NCBI GenBank assembly: GCA_001414345.1
Contig: LLCB01000061.1
Span: 62,001-126,000, forward strand
Length of the DNA stretch: 64,000 nt
From: Hymenoscyphus infarciens
Lineage: Eukaryota > Ascomycota > Leotiomycetes > Helotiales > Helotiaceae
Reading direction: 5' to 3'
The position numbers and the translations under genes were made by a program. The notes beneath the pieces are model-generated. The model was given only the letters and a program-made list of their open reading frames with translations. It was not told the origin of the DNA and ran no database searches. How positions within the stretch are numbered: position 1 is the stretch's first letter; each line of letters starts with the position of its first letter. Positions 46,709 through 59,590 of the stretch are shown piece by piece.

Positions 46709-48057
46709 ATGCCTGGAGTTTTATTTACTAAGAGGTTTCTGGCTACAGAACCGGAGGAAGACTTTGCAACAGCCGCATTATCCGCAAAGCAGAAACGAAG
46801 AGCTCAAGTTCGGAAAGCTCAGAAGTTCGTCTTCCTCCCCCCTTCCCTTCTACTTCTTCAACGCATACTAACACCCCACCAGAGAACACCGAGAAAGAAA
46901 AGTCAACTACGCGTAACGCACCACCAACTCCTACTCATCCCCTCACCAGGAACTAACCGAAAGTCAAAGTAAACACCTAGAACAAGACATCATCGACCTG
47001 CGCAACTTAATCTCCACCGCCGAATCCGAGTCCCACCTCGCCCAGCAAGAAAACAACACCATCAAAAAGGCACTCCTCCAAGCCCAAATCCCCATTTCGC
47101 TTCCCCAACAACCCCAAACCACCCAGCTAGGACAACCATTTAATTTCGACCCCCAAGGTCCACTGGAACCGCCTCCTTTAAATATAAATCCCGATTCTTT
47201 GAATGGACATGATGATATGCAATGGATTCCTGACGGGGGTAGTATGAAAGTTAACACATTCTTTGATGAGGAATTGAGAAAGACGATTTTAAAGGTTAGC
47301 CCAAAAGAGGATAAAAGCACGGTGGAAGGAGGAGGGAGTATTGATATGGCGGGTTTTGATGCTTTTCTTGATAATGTTTTGATGGAGATTGATTCTGAAG
47401 GGGATTCGCTTTCTTCGACCACTAAACAATCTCTGGGGCCACAGCCAGCGAAACCAGTGAAGAAGGAAGTAGATTTCTCGACTACGGCTGTGAACTTTAT
47501 ACTTGCGTATGTACCGTTCTTTCCCCTGATTCACATCCTAGCTAGAATCTCGATTCAAACTCCTTTTATCACATCAAACTTACTTCTATAGACTCGAACA
47601 CCCGTGCAGAACCCATTTCCACCCCCCAGAACCCTCCTTCGACCCCCTCGGCGGCCCTTCCGGCCACGAACTCCTAGCCTCAACCCTCCTCTACTCCTCC
47701 GCACCCCCACCCGTCTTTCCCGCCCTCACAGCAGCCGTCCCCGTCCCCTCCTTCACCCACGCCTCTTCATCCTCCTCAACCCTCCAAACACTCAAAGCAA
47801 TGTCCCAATCCCTCCCCAAAGGCGATTGGGAAGTCACCCCCGTACAAGCTTGGTTTATGTTAGTAGAAAAATATGGCACGAAACTATTGGTTGAGGAAGG
47901 CAGGATAGAGAGGTTAAGAAGGGCGTTGAGTGAACTGGTTGATTGTTTTGCTTTTGGCGCTGTGATGGTTGAGGGGAAGTTTTGGGAGGTTGTTAAGAGG
48001 GTTTTTACAGATGTTGCGCTGAGGGAGGAGAGGGAGGAGGTTAGGGATTGGATATGA
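46709..48057 (+). CDS. bZIP transcription factor, fungal-specific type
   Basis: Four exons, 46709-46824, 46883-46912, 46970-47506 and 47592-48057, give 382 residues. Exon 2 is only 30 nt and sits inside the basic region. The second intron is fixed by a CTAAC branch site and by the zipper register. The basic region SAKQKRRAQVRKAQKEHRER (25-44) is followed by VNYAKHLEQDIIDLRNLI with leucines at 52 and 59, a short zipper. The normally invariant basic-region asparagine is valine (V34). The C-terminal half carries ALEHPCRTHFHP and a GHELLASTLLYSSAP-like block, followed by a helical end (VEEGRIERLRRALSELVDC). The start may lie further upstream (possible exon 46,345-46,474). Nuclear regulator; targets unknown. 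It ends 50 nt from the stop of the convergent carrier gene. Confidence 0.85.
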
Positions 48058-48107
48058 CACCTATCTGTTTTTGTATTTGTCGTTTTGATTGGAGTGTTTC
48101 TGTTTTG

Positions 48108-49138
48108 TTATATATCATGATCTTTATCCCAACGAGGGAGATAATATCGCACATTCTCATAAACCAAGAACGTCACCCAAGTAGCCGGTAAAACCCTCAG
48201 AATATTCGTCCCAAGTCCCTTATAGAACCCTCTCCACCCCTCTTCCCTCCAAACTTTCGTAGCCACACCTCGAATCCCCTTTCCGAATTTCTCATCCGCG
48301 TGGTAGGTTTGTATCCTACTTCTGATGACTTGATATGGGTACGTAACCGTACCAGCAGTAATCTTTGCCAAAGCACTGATAATCAACGTCGCCTTATTTC
48401 CCAACTTCTCTTCCATTCCTTCCCTGTCTGCAATTGCCTGGTCTTTGGTGACATATTTCCTCCAAACAGTTTTCAAAGGTTCGTAGACGGCAAATTGTAC
48501 TGCTCCATGACTGTTCCCCAGCAAACTAACCCCAACACCACGATAAAATCCTGCAAGTCCTTCTGATCTATAAAGATGTCTCGTCCCATGAAGAATGCCC
48601 TCATAAGCCCCTTCAGACCCTTTGTCTGAGCTCAACATGCGCGTTTTGAGGACCCATATCGGATTCGTGGAAAGCGTAATGGCGGTTCCTGAGATCCCGG
48701 AGGCAAGGAAATAATCCAGTGGCTTAAGTCCTATCTCCCCCCTCTTCTCCCGTCCATTGCGACCTATGCCAGGTCGATTATGAAACTCCCAAAGCCTCCT
48801 CTCCACCACACTCTTGAAATAAAAGAAGATAGCCCAACTACCAGCATTCCCAATCAAATTCGGCGTGAGTCCGCGATATAGACTTTGTATCTGATTTTTG
48901 TTTGCGAGGAGCGATTTTAGAATTCCGTAAGCGCCGATGGGAGATGCTGAGGTGTTACGTTGGACTGGAGTGCTGTTAGTTATGGATAGGAAGAAAGAGG
49001 TGGCGGGGCAAATAATTTACTTTGGAGTCGCGTTTTGATCACATCGAGGGGATGGACAGCGAGGGTTGATATTGTGCCGGCGGAGAGGCCGGCTATGGTC
49101 TCGACCAGCGCGGGGGAGATGCGCGCATGATCTTGCAT
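48108..49138 (-). CDS. FLX1: Mitochondrial carrier, FAD/folate transporter type (Flx1-like)
   Basis: Inner-membrane carrier of the SLC25 family, probably moving FAD or a related cofactor. Two exons, 49138-49021 and 48964-48108, with a 56-nt intron, give 324 residues. Three carrier repeats are visible through their signatures: HPLDVIKTRLQ (29-39), NPIWVLKTRM and YPYQVIRSRIQ. The second signature has W where D or E is standard, as is usual in the FAD/folate subgroup. GLTPNLIGNAGSWAIFFYF after the first repeat also fits that subgroup. Substrate is assigned by subgroup resemblance only. Convergent with the bZIP gene: stops are 50 nt apart, so the 3' ends of the transcripts almost certainly overlap. 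Confidence 0.88.
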
Positions 49139-50629
49139 CAGGGTTTCTTTGGTTTTATCATGTTGGGAGTTGTGGTGGTGTGGAGAGAGAAAAGGTTGGA
49201 GGAGCTTGCGGGGGCTTTGAAATCAGATGTAGCCGTATCAGCCGAGGCTCTCTTTTGTAAATCAATAATTTCATTATTATTTTTGAAGAACGGTTATATT
49301 AATGAAGATCATAGTGAGTTTAGAATGATTCCAAGCCTTTTTTCACATGTTACTTTACTTAGATTGTCCTGGAAGCTCAGAAGCAATAGAGGGAGGCAAT
49401 AACCCTGGAACAAAGCCCGGATCTCCTATACAACTTTCGGTAAGCAGCTCAAAACTGAAAGGACACTTCAAGGTGGTGATTGCGCTTGATTGCGCTATAA
49501 TATCTTGATGGTACAATTATATTTCTTGACGGTGTGCCAACCGTCTCATCCCAAGGCCTTTGTGTCCTTCCTGTACAAACAAACGCCTTCCTATGCTACA
49601 ACATGACTATCTGGCCCTTTCCCAAACGAAAATGACACATAGTCGTACACCTGCTTGATTCCATTCCATAATCTCGTTCGTGTGGTTTTTGGGAGATTCG
49701 TGAATTTGGTATTTCGGAGGCAGAAAGTTTATGCGAGAGGAGAGAAGAGTCTATCGATAGCGTTAGCATGGGCTAGGCTTCTTGGAGCCTGGCAAAAGAT
49801 AGCGTACCTGATGAATGATGGTCGAGGCTCGCTACGTGTGTATCCTGTTTCGGTCAGCTGTGTTGACTTGAGTGAATGTTCAATGCGCCATACCAAGGTA
49901 GATGATCAGGGGAAGGTAGCCACTAGGTTCTTGTTAGCATGTATTCTTCTGTGGTCCGAAAGTAGATTATCGTACTAATGAATTGCGACTCTAGAGAGAT
50001 CAATGATCTTTCCAATGCGCTCCTGTTCCGGGGTCAGTTGAAGCTATAGAGATGAACCAAAGGGAGTCTGGACCTTGCTTTCTTCTGAGAGTTGCATTTT
50101 GATTATGAGGGTTGGATGAAGCTGGATGGCTATTAGTCGGATTTCGTACTCGTATGATTGTTTGGTGTACAATACTCACGGGATGATTTGGTGGTGGTGG
50201 AGATGGTATGTTCATGTTCAGTTCAATTGACAAGGAAAAAAGTGGACAAGGCTCACCAGTTAAATAATTATATGCCTCAGGCTTAAGGTTACAGGGTAGG
50301 TTAACACTGCAACAGTGAATAAACTCCTAGGCAATGCTTATAAATAATATACCCTCCTATTTCTCTGAATTGAGTCATCATAAAAACGTCTACTTGCTTC
50401 TACTCTTTACTGAACTAGAAGGGTTCTTATAATTGCGTCACGTGTCGGGTCGTAAAACAGCAAAATATTCTCAGCCTCGCCAGCCTCATCTTCGTTATCA
50501 AATCCGCCAACAGCACCTCTACCACCCCACCTTAATATTGCGATATTTCTTGCCTTTGACGAGCTACGGATTCTCAACGCGATCCAAATATAAATCCGAC
50601 TTTTATAGCTTCCTTACAACTCGCCCAAC
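49139..50629. promoter_or_regulatory. Long divergent intergenic region, carrier and SF3b4 genes
   Basis: 1.49 kb between two divergent starts. Frames at 49,655-49,978 (plus) and 50,000-50,233 (minus) have no recognisable features and are not called. Promoters of both genes are presumably here. Confidence 0.45.
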
Positions 50630-51796
50630 ATGTCTGGAGCGCGGCATTGGTACTTCACCATTCTCCTCCCCAAATTCCATACCGAATACTAACAAACCAC
50701 ATAGGGAGCAAGATAAAGAAGCAACTGTCTACATAGGAAACATTGATGAGCGAGTAAGCGACAGTCTGGTATGGGAACTCATGCTCCAGGCCGGCCGAAT
50801 AGTCAATGTCCATCTCCCCAAAGACCGCGTAACGCAGACACACCAAGGTTATGGATTCGTGGAATTCATCAGTGAAGAGGATGCCGAATATGCAGCGAGG
50901 ATTATGAACCAAGTCAGATTATATGGAAAGCCAATTCGAGTAAACAAGGTAAGTTGCGCCCAGAAACTCGATTTCTCGAAGCATTTATTGATGACAAGAA
51001 ATAGGCTTCAGCGGATAAACAAAAGACTGTCGAAGTGGGCGCGGAACTTTTTATTGGAAATCTGGATCCAATGGTGGATGAAAAAACCCTCTACGACACA
51101 TTCTCGCGATTCGGCTCCCTCATCTCTCCTCCAAAAATCGCGCGCGACGAAGCCGGGTTATCGAAAGGTTATGGATTTGTCTCTTATTCCAATTTCGAAG
51201 CTTCCGATGATGCGATTGCGAATATGAATGGCCAATACTTGATGAATAAGGATATCAGCGTACAATATGCGTATAAGAAGGATGGAAAGGGAGAAAGACA
51301 TGGTGATGAAGCAGAGAGAATGCTTGCCAGCCAAGCAAAGAAACACAATGTTGTTCTCGACGTACCCCAGATGCCAGCACAACTTCTTCTTAGTGGCAAC
51401 GTTCCCAACGCCCCAGCAGCAATGCTAGATCCTCAGATGGGAGGCCAACAGATGGGCGGACCACCCCCAGGACAGATGCCCCCCGGATTTGGTGGCCGTC
51501 AGAATGGAAATTATAATTCGGTTCCTCCTCCACAACAAAGACCGAATCAACCACTGCCTCCTCCACCTTCTGGCTTGCCTCAACGTCCACCTCCTTCGCA
51601 AGCTGGTTATGGGGGACCGCAGGACTTTCATCCACCCGGGTTCGTTCCTGGACAAATGCCTCCAGGATTTGGACCCCCGGGACAGATGCCGGCCGGTTTT
51701 GGACCTCCTGGAGGAATGCCCCAGGGTTTTATGCCCCCTCCTGGATTTCCTCCTCAGCAACAACAGCAAGGCCCACCTGGGTACAATAGGAGGTGA
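50630..51796 (+). CDS. Splicing factor 3b subunit 4 (SF3b4/Hsh49)
   Basis: U2 snRNP component that contacts pre-mRNA near the branch site. Three exons: 50630-50649 (20 nt), 50705-50948 and 51005-51796, giving 351 residues. The tiny first exon is supported because splicing yields the family N-terminus [22 protein letters not shown]1 is at about 14-88 (VYIGNID, GYGFVEF) and RRM2 at about 102-180 (LFIGNLD, GYGFVSY). The C-terminal half is low-complexity: proline/glycine/methionine-rich, with repeated GQMPPGFG and [15 protein letters not shown] units, as in other SF3b4 proteins. It faces the CBP80 gene tail to tail across 2.6 kb. Confidence 0.94.
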
Positions 51797-54408
51797 CGAA
51801 AAGTAAGACTTTGTTGAGGCATATTGATTAGGCGAGGATAAAAATGACCATGGGGATCATCTATGTTGTGAGCGTTCTCGGAGAGCACGAAGACGGAGAC
51901 AACTAGCATCACTTTTGTTGAGGTGAGAATAGGACAGGAATAAGAACTCTCTATTGGGAAGAGACATTAATTCAAAAGCGAACTACTATGTAAGAGAAGC
52001 ATGTAAAATGATACCATATTCAAAATTATGTTGTTCATCTAGTCATTGGTAGAGAAGTTTCATAGCTTTGAAGACAAAACTCATATGTTCCTTTTCTCCC
52101 CCTCCCTCCTTTTCTCCCTTTCTTCTTCTCCCCTTTCCTTGCTTGATTAGTGGGGTTTGACGCCCTCTTGCCAATTGCTGTCCCTTCCCTAATATAGTAA
52201 TACAGCCTCAAAATATCATTATGTATATACTAGGCAGTAACATAAAGATAAGGCTACTATCCGCCTCCCACTCGTTCAAGATTAGAATAAGCTTAATGCA
52301 ACTCTAAGAACTCCTATCGGTTCTTCCTATATTTCCCAGGCAAGAATTTGGGATTGAGGCTCTGTTGACGCTAAGAAAGCAGTGCTCATCCACTCAGGTC
52401 CTTTTCTATTGGTCCACTTACTGCTGTTTCACCGACTCCAGGCCAAAGTCCAGAAACTTGAATGTTTATTATGCTTTTGATTGGTTGGATGAGATATCTT
52501 CTGGATCTTTATGGGGGAATGTGAATCTCATGTATGGACTATTATTTTCAGTGTACCATTTTCACAATCCATTCATTCTCTCGTAATACTCTGCGGCATC
52601 TTTCTTCATACATCTTACCCTCTTCAGTTAGGAGAAACTTGCGGAGATAACAACTTCAAGGTGTGCGAGCAGGTCTAGAAAAAATATCTGAAATGTTGTT
52701 CCAAAAGATTTAGGCTCATCATTAAGCCTTACAACTGTCAAGAAAGCGGCCAAATTAGGTATTATGGTACAGTCTGCTTCCTTGACTCTCGTTAAATAAC
52801 TCGAGTATTCTAAACTCTCTTAAATATTAATTTAAATAGACTTTACTTGGGCAAGTATTTGTTACGTTGTACTTTCAGCACGTTTTAAGCTTTTATTCAA
52901 TTAATTACTTCAATCAATCTAAATACGCGTAAATAACATAACTTGTAAGTTAAACCTACTCGACTCGCTACTTAATTAGACTTAATTTATTGTATAAGTG
53001 ACATTGACAAGTAGAATATACCAGCCACCGATTACCTCCCCATCGAAAGTAGTGCTATGTAAGAAAGTCTTGAAGTTCCAAGTCTGCTTCCTTCAAACCT
53101 TCTTGGAGAATAGTTGTTAAAAATTATGCAAAAAACAGCGTGCCTAGAAGGAAGTTGTCTCTCCAACTCTCTCCTACTCTCTTGCACTCAAATAATTTAC
53201 TTTCCTTCCGTCCATTTGAGTAAAAGAAAATGGGAACCTCAAATAAAAGCTCTAGATCTTTCAAACCTTCTACAATCAAGGGGACCTTCCATTGTCGGCA
53301 AGTGTACTATAGTTCATCAAAGGAAAAAAAAACTCTATAGAAGATTAAGAAGAGATAACCCCCCCCCTCCTCTCAACTATACGACACGAAGTAACATCAA
53401 CAGAAACTAGCATAGGCTTACATAGCATTACCTCTAAGAATCAGTAGGCCATGCGAGAATCAAATACCCATTTCAAAGTCTTTGTTCAACCAAATTCACA
53501 ACACATCAGTCTGATATTCTCTCTTTCCCCTCTTAAGAAAACATGAGAAATAAACCTCTGACTTAAGAAACCCCCATGTCTCGCCCCCAACCTCAAGACA
53601 CGATAATCTAGGTCTCTAGGTACAGTCAGAAGTAACCCTATTCTCTTCTTTGCATAAACACCCCAAAAACTCACCAGTCACCAATTAATTCTCCAGAAAA
53701 AAGAAAAAAGAAGAAAAAAAAGGAAGAAAAAACTTGAACCCGCCCTTTCACCAAGCCGGCAAGTGTCAAAGAAGGAAGAAAACAGCACATTGCATCCTCG
53801 ACCAAACTACCTGAACCTCCTCTCGAGGACTCCTTCGATTCAGGATAGCACGCAGTTCAATGAAATACCTCTCTCTCTCTCCTTAAACTTGGGACTCCGG
53901 AACCGGAAACCAAGAGTCAAGAGTCAAAATACTCATTCCCCAGTCTCACTAGCGCGGAGAATCAGCACTGTAGCGAGTAAACGTGTCTAGATAGGCGAGG
54001 ATTCCTGCAGGATTACATACTTGTCAACATACCTCGTAGCACCAGGAAATTCTAGGCGTTGCTTGAAAAATAGGTGGATGACCCTAGACTCATTCGCGTG
54101 ATAGTCCTGCCTGGCATGAACTTCCTCATGCTTGTCCTCTTCCTCGAATCCTTTGAACTAGGAAATAAGCCAGATAGCCTTCCAGAGACAGAAGAAGCCT
54201 AAATCCAATTCATGATCAAGAGAACAAGAAGAAAAGGAGCCATTTGCATAATAAATTCCCCAAATCTGTACTTGTACAACCAAACCCCCATTTAATGTAC
54301 ATTTTCCCCACTTCCCTCCCCTGTAAAAATCATACATGCATGCCATGCAACTTATCCCCCTGTCACCTTTTTCACATCAGAGCATCGCCTCTCATCTTCT
54401 TCATTCCT
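51797..54408. other. 2.6-kb intergenic region between convergent genes
   Basis: No supported gene. Several weak frames of 60-100 codons lack motifs. The stretch 52,800-53,000 is locally AT-rich. A purine-rich tract lies at 53,695-53,730 and a C run at about 53,360. It may hold a non-coding transcript, but nothing in the sequence shows one. Confidence 0.5.
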
Positions 54409-57070
54409 CTACTCAATCCCATCATCCACGATGATGGCCTCTCCCATACCAACATCCTCAACGACAACACCCACAACTTCCCCATTCGCAACTCCAACCT
54501 CCACATCAATCTTCTCCTTCTCCGCCTCCAAAAACCACGCCTCCTCAACCGCGAATTTCCGTCTGAAAACCCTCAGCCATCTAGCACCCCACTGTCTAAT
54601 CATAGCTTCCTCGCCACTATTCCCGTCCCCACTCTCCATAGCCTGGTCTTTACTTCCCGTCGCCCAGCTAACCAACGAGTCCTCCATCAGGGTAAAAAGA
54701 TCCTTCATACTCTGTCTCTCAACAGCCACAGTCTGTCCCGTAGCAATCTTCTGCTCAGGAGTGAGACCAGGGACCTGCTTCGCGGAAACGACTTGACGGA
54801 CTCGGTTGGTGACTTTTCCAATCGTAGCTCCGACCATCTCGTAAACGTAGGACATGCCGAGTCTTCTACCGTTCTGAGCAACAGCCCATTCGATCACGCT
54901 GCTGGGGCTGAGAATGGTGTAGTTGAGTAACTTGTCGACGATATTAACTCCAATTCCCGGTTGGTCTTTCCAATACCCCATGACGGAGTCGATGATTTGA
55001 GATCTGGCGTCGGAAGATTGTGGGCCGATGGCGAGGAGGCGCTCTCGGCAACGCTCGATGGATGAGAGGACGTGGGAGAGTGATTTGGACCCGATGAAAC
55101 AGATGGCAGTCATGTAGGCGTCGGTGCAAGGTACTAATGGGTCGGCGAAGTTCATGTCTAAAGCCAATTGGCGAATCTTGTCCATGATCACTTGGATTTC
55201 TTCTTCGGGGGCTTTTTTCTTGAGGAGGTCAAGAATCTCACGTCCTTCTTGAGCGAAAGGAACATCTTGAAAGAAATTAGTATGAGTGCTGTGTAATATC
55301 GAGAGATAAACTTACTGTCATCCTTGTACTTGAATTCTGGGGTATCTTTCTCCTTGCCCTCGGTAATCAATTGTTGATATGGAGCGGGTAATGTGCCCTT
55401 GATTCGTTGAGCAAAACTCAGTCTGATTTCCTTATCCAAAGCACCCTCGATGAATGCCTTTTTAGGATCTATAGGAGCAAGTTGTACATCGTCAATCCAC
55501 TCTGTCCACTTCCAGGTGAAGCCAAAGTTACTCAAATGATGAGCAAACCAGTCCATAAATCTATAGCTTAACTCCAGGTCCATTGAATCGACATTTCGGT
55601 ACAAGAAACGAATCGCACGACCCAAGCTAGGGGCAATGGCAGCTGGCGCGATTTTACACGACTCGGTCAAGACAGAGTGGTAGTAGACCAATTTGTGCTC
55701 TGGGTTAGGAAGTTGGAACAGCTGAGAGAAAACAGCATCGACTGCTACATCTTCTGGCTTCCAAGTCGATTTATCACCTTCGACATCTCGAAGTCGATCG
55801 AAGGGGGTCGCTCGCTTAACAAATGTTCCAGGAGAAAAGTAGCAATCAATGTCAATCAGAAAGCGGGCTGTAGCGTTTCGGTTGAAATCGAGAATATTGA
55901 TAGTGTCCACCAAAGCATCACGTAACAAGCAGGACGCAATGTCAGACATTGGCGGTACAGTCTCAACATCTTGGTGTGCATAAACGGAGAAGTAAAGCTC
56001 CGGAAATAGCGGTCGAGGGCCTGGGGTCACCACATCGGGGATGACGATTGTTGGAAGAAGGTGTTTTGTGGTAGCCGCCAGAGGGTTCTCCTGCTCCGTC
56101 TCTAATAGAACCTTCCAGGGCTTTGGCAGACAACTGAGCTCCCATTCATTCGTAGCCTCGCCTTGTAATTGCTTTTGTAGAAGGCTCAGTACGCCATTTG
56201 GTGCCGTCGCGTCCTCGTTACCATTGCCTGGATATGGGTCCACCAAGGATTGTAACACATGTGGTTCCGAGGCAATGATATCCGTATTTTCCACCATCCC
56301 CGCAGCCTTTTCCTGCTGGTTTGCTGCCGAAGAAGACATAATATATGGTATGGTAAAGAGGATTATCTTCACTAATTCTGGGCCAATAGTCTAATTCCAA
56401 TGTTAGCACAAAACCTTCCGTCCCTTCCACCAGATCAGAGCCTACCTCTTCATTATTTTCAGTCTGCAAATCCACAGCTTTGGTCAGCAAATCCTGTAGA
56501 ACAATCCAGACTCCATCGCCCTCCAGCAAGCCCTGTAGACCACCTAGAAACTTCATTAGAAGCTTGACCTCCCTCCACTCTCCTTCCTGTATCTTCTTAT
56601 TCGTCCGGGCCGCTGCGCGATTCAACACCTCCATAGCCATCTCACTGCGCATCGTATTGACTACCAAAACCACTGCCGCAACGAAAGGAGTCTTGAAGGG
56701 CTGCTCGACCACCAACTGAACAACCAAGTCGTAAAATACATTCCGCAGCTCCTCGTCCTCGTAATTGTCGCAGACTGTTTTGGCGATAGAACTGACTTCA
56801 TCCTCCACACGCCTCATGGGGTTTTCGGCAATTGCGAGAAGTTGTTTCCGTACTTTGGCAGAGAGGGGTTCTTCGTAGCGTCGTCGTTGAGGTCGCCGGT
56901 CGTAATCGTCTTCATCTTTTACATTGGACTCGTGTCAGCCTTGCCTTGATGTTACATTTATATACATTGCGCCAGGAACCGTGGGGGTTTGGTTTACCTC
57001 TATATCTCCTCTTCCGATTGTTATTGTAATTGCCGCGTCCACCGCGTGGTCTCTGATCGTAGTCCGCCAT
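54409..57070 (-). CDS. Nuclear cap-binding protein subunit 1 (CBP80)
   Basis: Large subunit of the nuclear cap-binding complex, a helical MIF4G-repeat scaffold that works with CBP20 in splicing, export and decay of capped RNA. Four exons on the minus strand, 57070-56998, 56915-56446, 56390-55316 and 55265-54409, give 824 residues. All three introns (82, 55 and 50 nt) keep frame. The N-terminus is short and arginine/glycine/asparagine-rich (MADYDQRPRGGRGNYNNNRK), then PLSAKVRKQLLAIAENP opens the first MIF4G repeat. ELSYRFMDWFAHHLSNFGFT and FTWKWTEW in the second repeat are strongly family-like, as is LLKKKAPEEEIQ at the start of the third. The tail is acidic, ending VEDVGMGEAIIVDDGIE. Confidence 0.93.
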
Positions 57071-58123
57071 TGTCGCGAGTGCTGTGAGAGCTGGCTGTAG
57101 AATGCCGTTATTGACGTCCGTAGGTTTGATGGGGTCCCCAAATTAAAAAGGGTTCGCTCGCGGTTGCCTCAGGTTTGGGTCAAAACAAGTTTCACGTGAT
57201 TTATTTTTCTTTCGGAATTGCAGTGAATAATTTATCAAATGGGAGCATTCTAACATAAAGCTGTAAGTGAACAGGAAAGCACGTCTGGTGGACGAACGCG
57301 TGCTAATAAATGAATGCTCTAGTTGATAACATAAATTTAGTAATTCACCAACACGAAAACACGAAAAGGGGAGTGGAGTTGAATGGAGTATCGGTCTCAG
57401 TTATGGAAATCTTCGGTGATCGCTGCAATCAAGACAGCCCCTTTTGACAGCCACTCAAGGCACAATATTGACCTAAGGTAAAGGAAAAAGAATCTTTTGA
57501 CCGTGCCTGCCCGGGCTATCGCCATACCGTCGCAAAATATTAACCCATTCCATGCAATCATTGAACACAAAAGCGTGCCATCAAATTTAAGTACGCCTGA
57601 ATCTTTGGGATGTCGAGAAAACGGAAGACCAGCCACCCATCTGCTCTGCTGTCATAAAAAAAAAAGCGCGCCAATAGTGGGACAAGAAGAATAGAAACCA
57701 GCAAACACCCAGGTTTCGTTATGCAGAAAGTCTAAAAACGAGGTTTGTCGACTAAAGAGCTTCATCAGAAACATCAATCCGTGGCCCAAAACCCCCGTTC
57801 CGAGGTTTAGACACAAAAATATCGCCGTCGGAAACCGAAGAATGCCATTGTTGAAGTGAAGGATTCGAAGAGAATTCCACCTCGTTGGGTATTCTTGCAA
57901 AACCTTAAAAGCATACCATCATAGATCCCGTATTCTCGCCATATATCTCGGTACTCTCACAATCCATTCTAGCCTGCACATTTATAGAAGAGTTCTTGCC
58001 GGGCTCGAAATATGCTGATGTGGTGTGGCCGGTGCGAGACGCTCGGGAAACATTCGACTCCTAACAGAGTCGATTGCCTAGCGACGGGAAAGCATTTAGT
58101 CGTCATTCATCTTCACAAAGTAA
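57071..58123. other. Region between CBP80 start and GSK3 stop
   Basis: 1,053 nt. Contains the CBP80 promoter (next to 57,070) and the 3' flank of GSK3. Short frames near 57,400-57,900 show no motif and are not called. Confidence 0.5.
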
Positions 58124-59590
58124 TCAATCTAATCGTGCCATCATGTCCTCCTTCGCCATTGGTGTAAAATGATCGATATCCATTCCTCGAGCAGCCAATC
58201 CGGCTTTAACGTGCGCTGGGACCATTCGCGAGTTGAGGTGAGGAGCGATGGAAAGTTCTAGGAGAATGTTAGCTGTCAATCCAACAACCAAGGATATCGT
58301 GTCGCATACCATGACGAGTAAAATCAAACAGAGTAGGTAAATCCTTGATTGGTCCGTTGGGGTGACGTGAGTCGGGGAGTCTAGTTGATGGGTCTCGCAA
58401 CTCGTCGAAGAAAGGATGAACCATAGCGTCAATTGCGGAAAGTCGCTCTGTTGGGGTGTATTCTAAAAGGCAGGAAATGAGATCGATTGCATTCGCGTCG
58501 GCCTTACGGAAAACCTTGTTGAATGGATGTGGTTTGATCTGTGGAAATTTGTGCTCCATATAATTTGGGTTCATGGTGCGGATTTGATCGCGGGTTGGGG
58601 TACCAAGAACTTTGATGATTTCGACCAGCTGATCAATGCCAGACTCTCCAGGGAACAAAGGTTGCCCAAGCATCAACTCTGCCATGACACATCCAGTGGA
58701 CCATACATCTTAAACTCATTAGAAAAAGACCGCGAAAATTTGAACACTTCAGGAGTAGTGTGTAACTCACCAATCTTGGTCGTGTAATTGGTCGCCCCAA
58801 AAATCAACTCGGGAGCTCTGTAGTATCGAGAGCAAATGTACGAGACATTTGGTTCATTCTCTACCAGAATCTTGGCACTGCCAAAGTCACAGAGCTTGAG
58901 AACACCGCTGCTTGGATCCAACAACAAATTTTGTGGTTTGATATCGCGATGACAGATTCCTTGCGAATGGATGTAGGCAAGGGCGCGGAAGAGTTGATAG
59001 ATGTAGAGCTTGACTTCGAGAATAGGCATGGTGGTCTTCATCTTGTTGAAATATCGCGAGGCACGGTAAACTGTTTCAGGGACATATTCTTGAACCAAGT
59101 TGAGGTATACTTCGTCCTTCTACGAATATCAGCCTTGCCTTATCTCTGTGAATCAATCTGGGGGATACATACTCTTTCGCCATTGGAATAATAAAAGGCC
59201 TTGAGCTCAACAATATTGGGGTGGCGAACGATACGCATGATCTGAAGCTCACGATTCTATCACAAACGAATTAGCCGTATGCCCACATAACAATTCCCAT
59301 TATTTTCGCACCTTGAATCTCTTGTCCTGAAGCACACGCTTGATGGCGGCATCCTCGCCTGATGGGGAGAGCTTGGTCTGGAAGACGACACCGAAGGATC
59401 CGTTGCCCACGATCTTGCACTGGGTGTATTGCATATCTCGAGTCTCGCCGGTGACACCGTCCTGTACCTTTTCGCGGATAACCTCTGACGAGAAGAAGTT
59501 AGCAGGTAATACTGGTGATGGAGGAAACTCGCCGGGTAACTCACCTCCCATTCTCAGACTCGAGAAGGCTGCCGGCCGATTCTGCGACAT
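58124..59590 (-). CDS. Glycogen synthase kinase 3 family serine/threonine kinase
   Basis: Six exons: 59590-59545, 59484-59312, 59256-59173, 59119-58771, 58708-58310 and 58257-58124, giving 394 residues, normal for fungal GSK3. The kinase domain starts about residue 36: glycine loop GNGSFGVVF (42-50), catalytic lysine AAIKR (K64), C-helix glutamate in NRELQ (E76), HRDIKPQN (D160), DFG (179-181) and [12 protein letters not shown] (194-205), with the activating tyrosine at 195. FRALAYIH and [14 protein letters not shown] are GSK3 hallmarks. The start at 59,590 ([15 protein letters not shown]) fits the family; an ATG 12 nt upstream would add MELK. It ends [10 protein letters not shown]. Five compact introns of 52-62 nt. 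Intact, with the broad signalling role of GSK3 inferred from family. Confidence 0.96.

Noticed and set aside
49655..49978. 107-codon plus-strand ORF in the carrier/SF3b4 intergenic region
   Set aside because: No conserved feature and no clear splice context.
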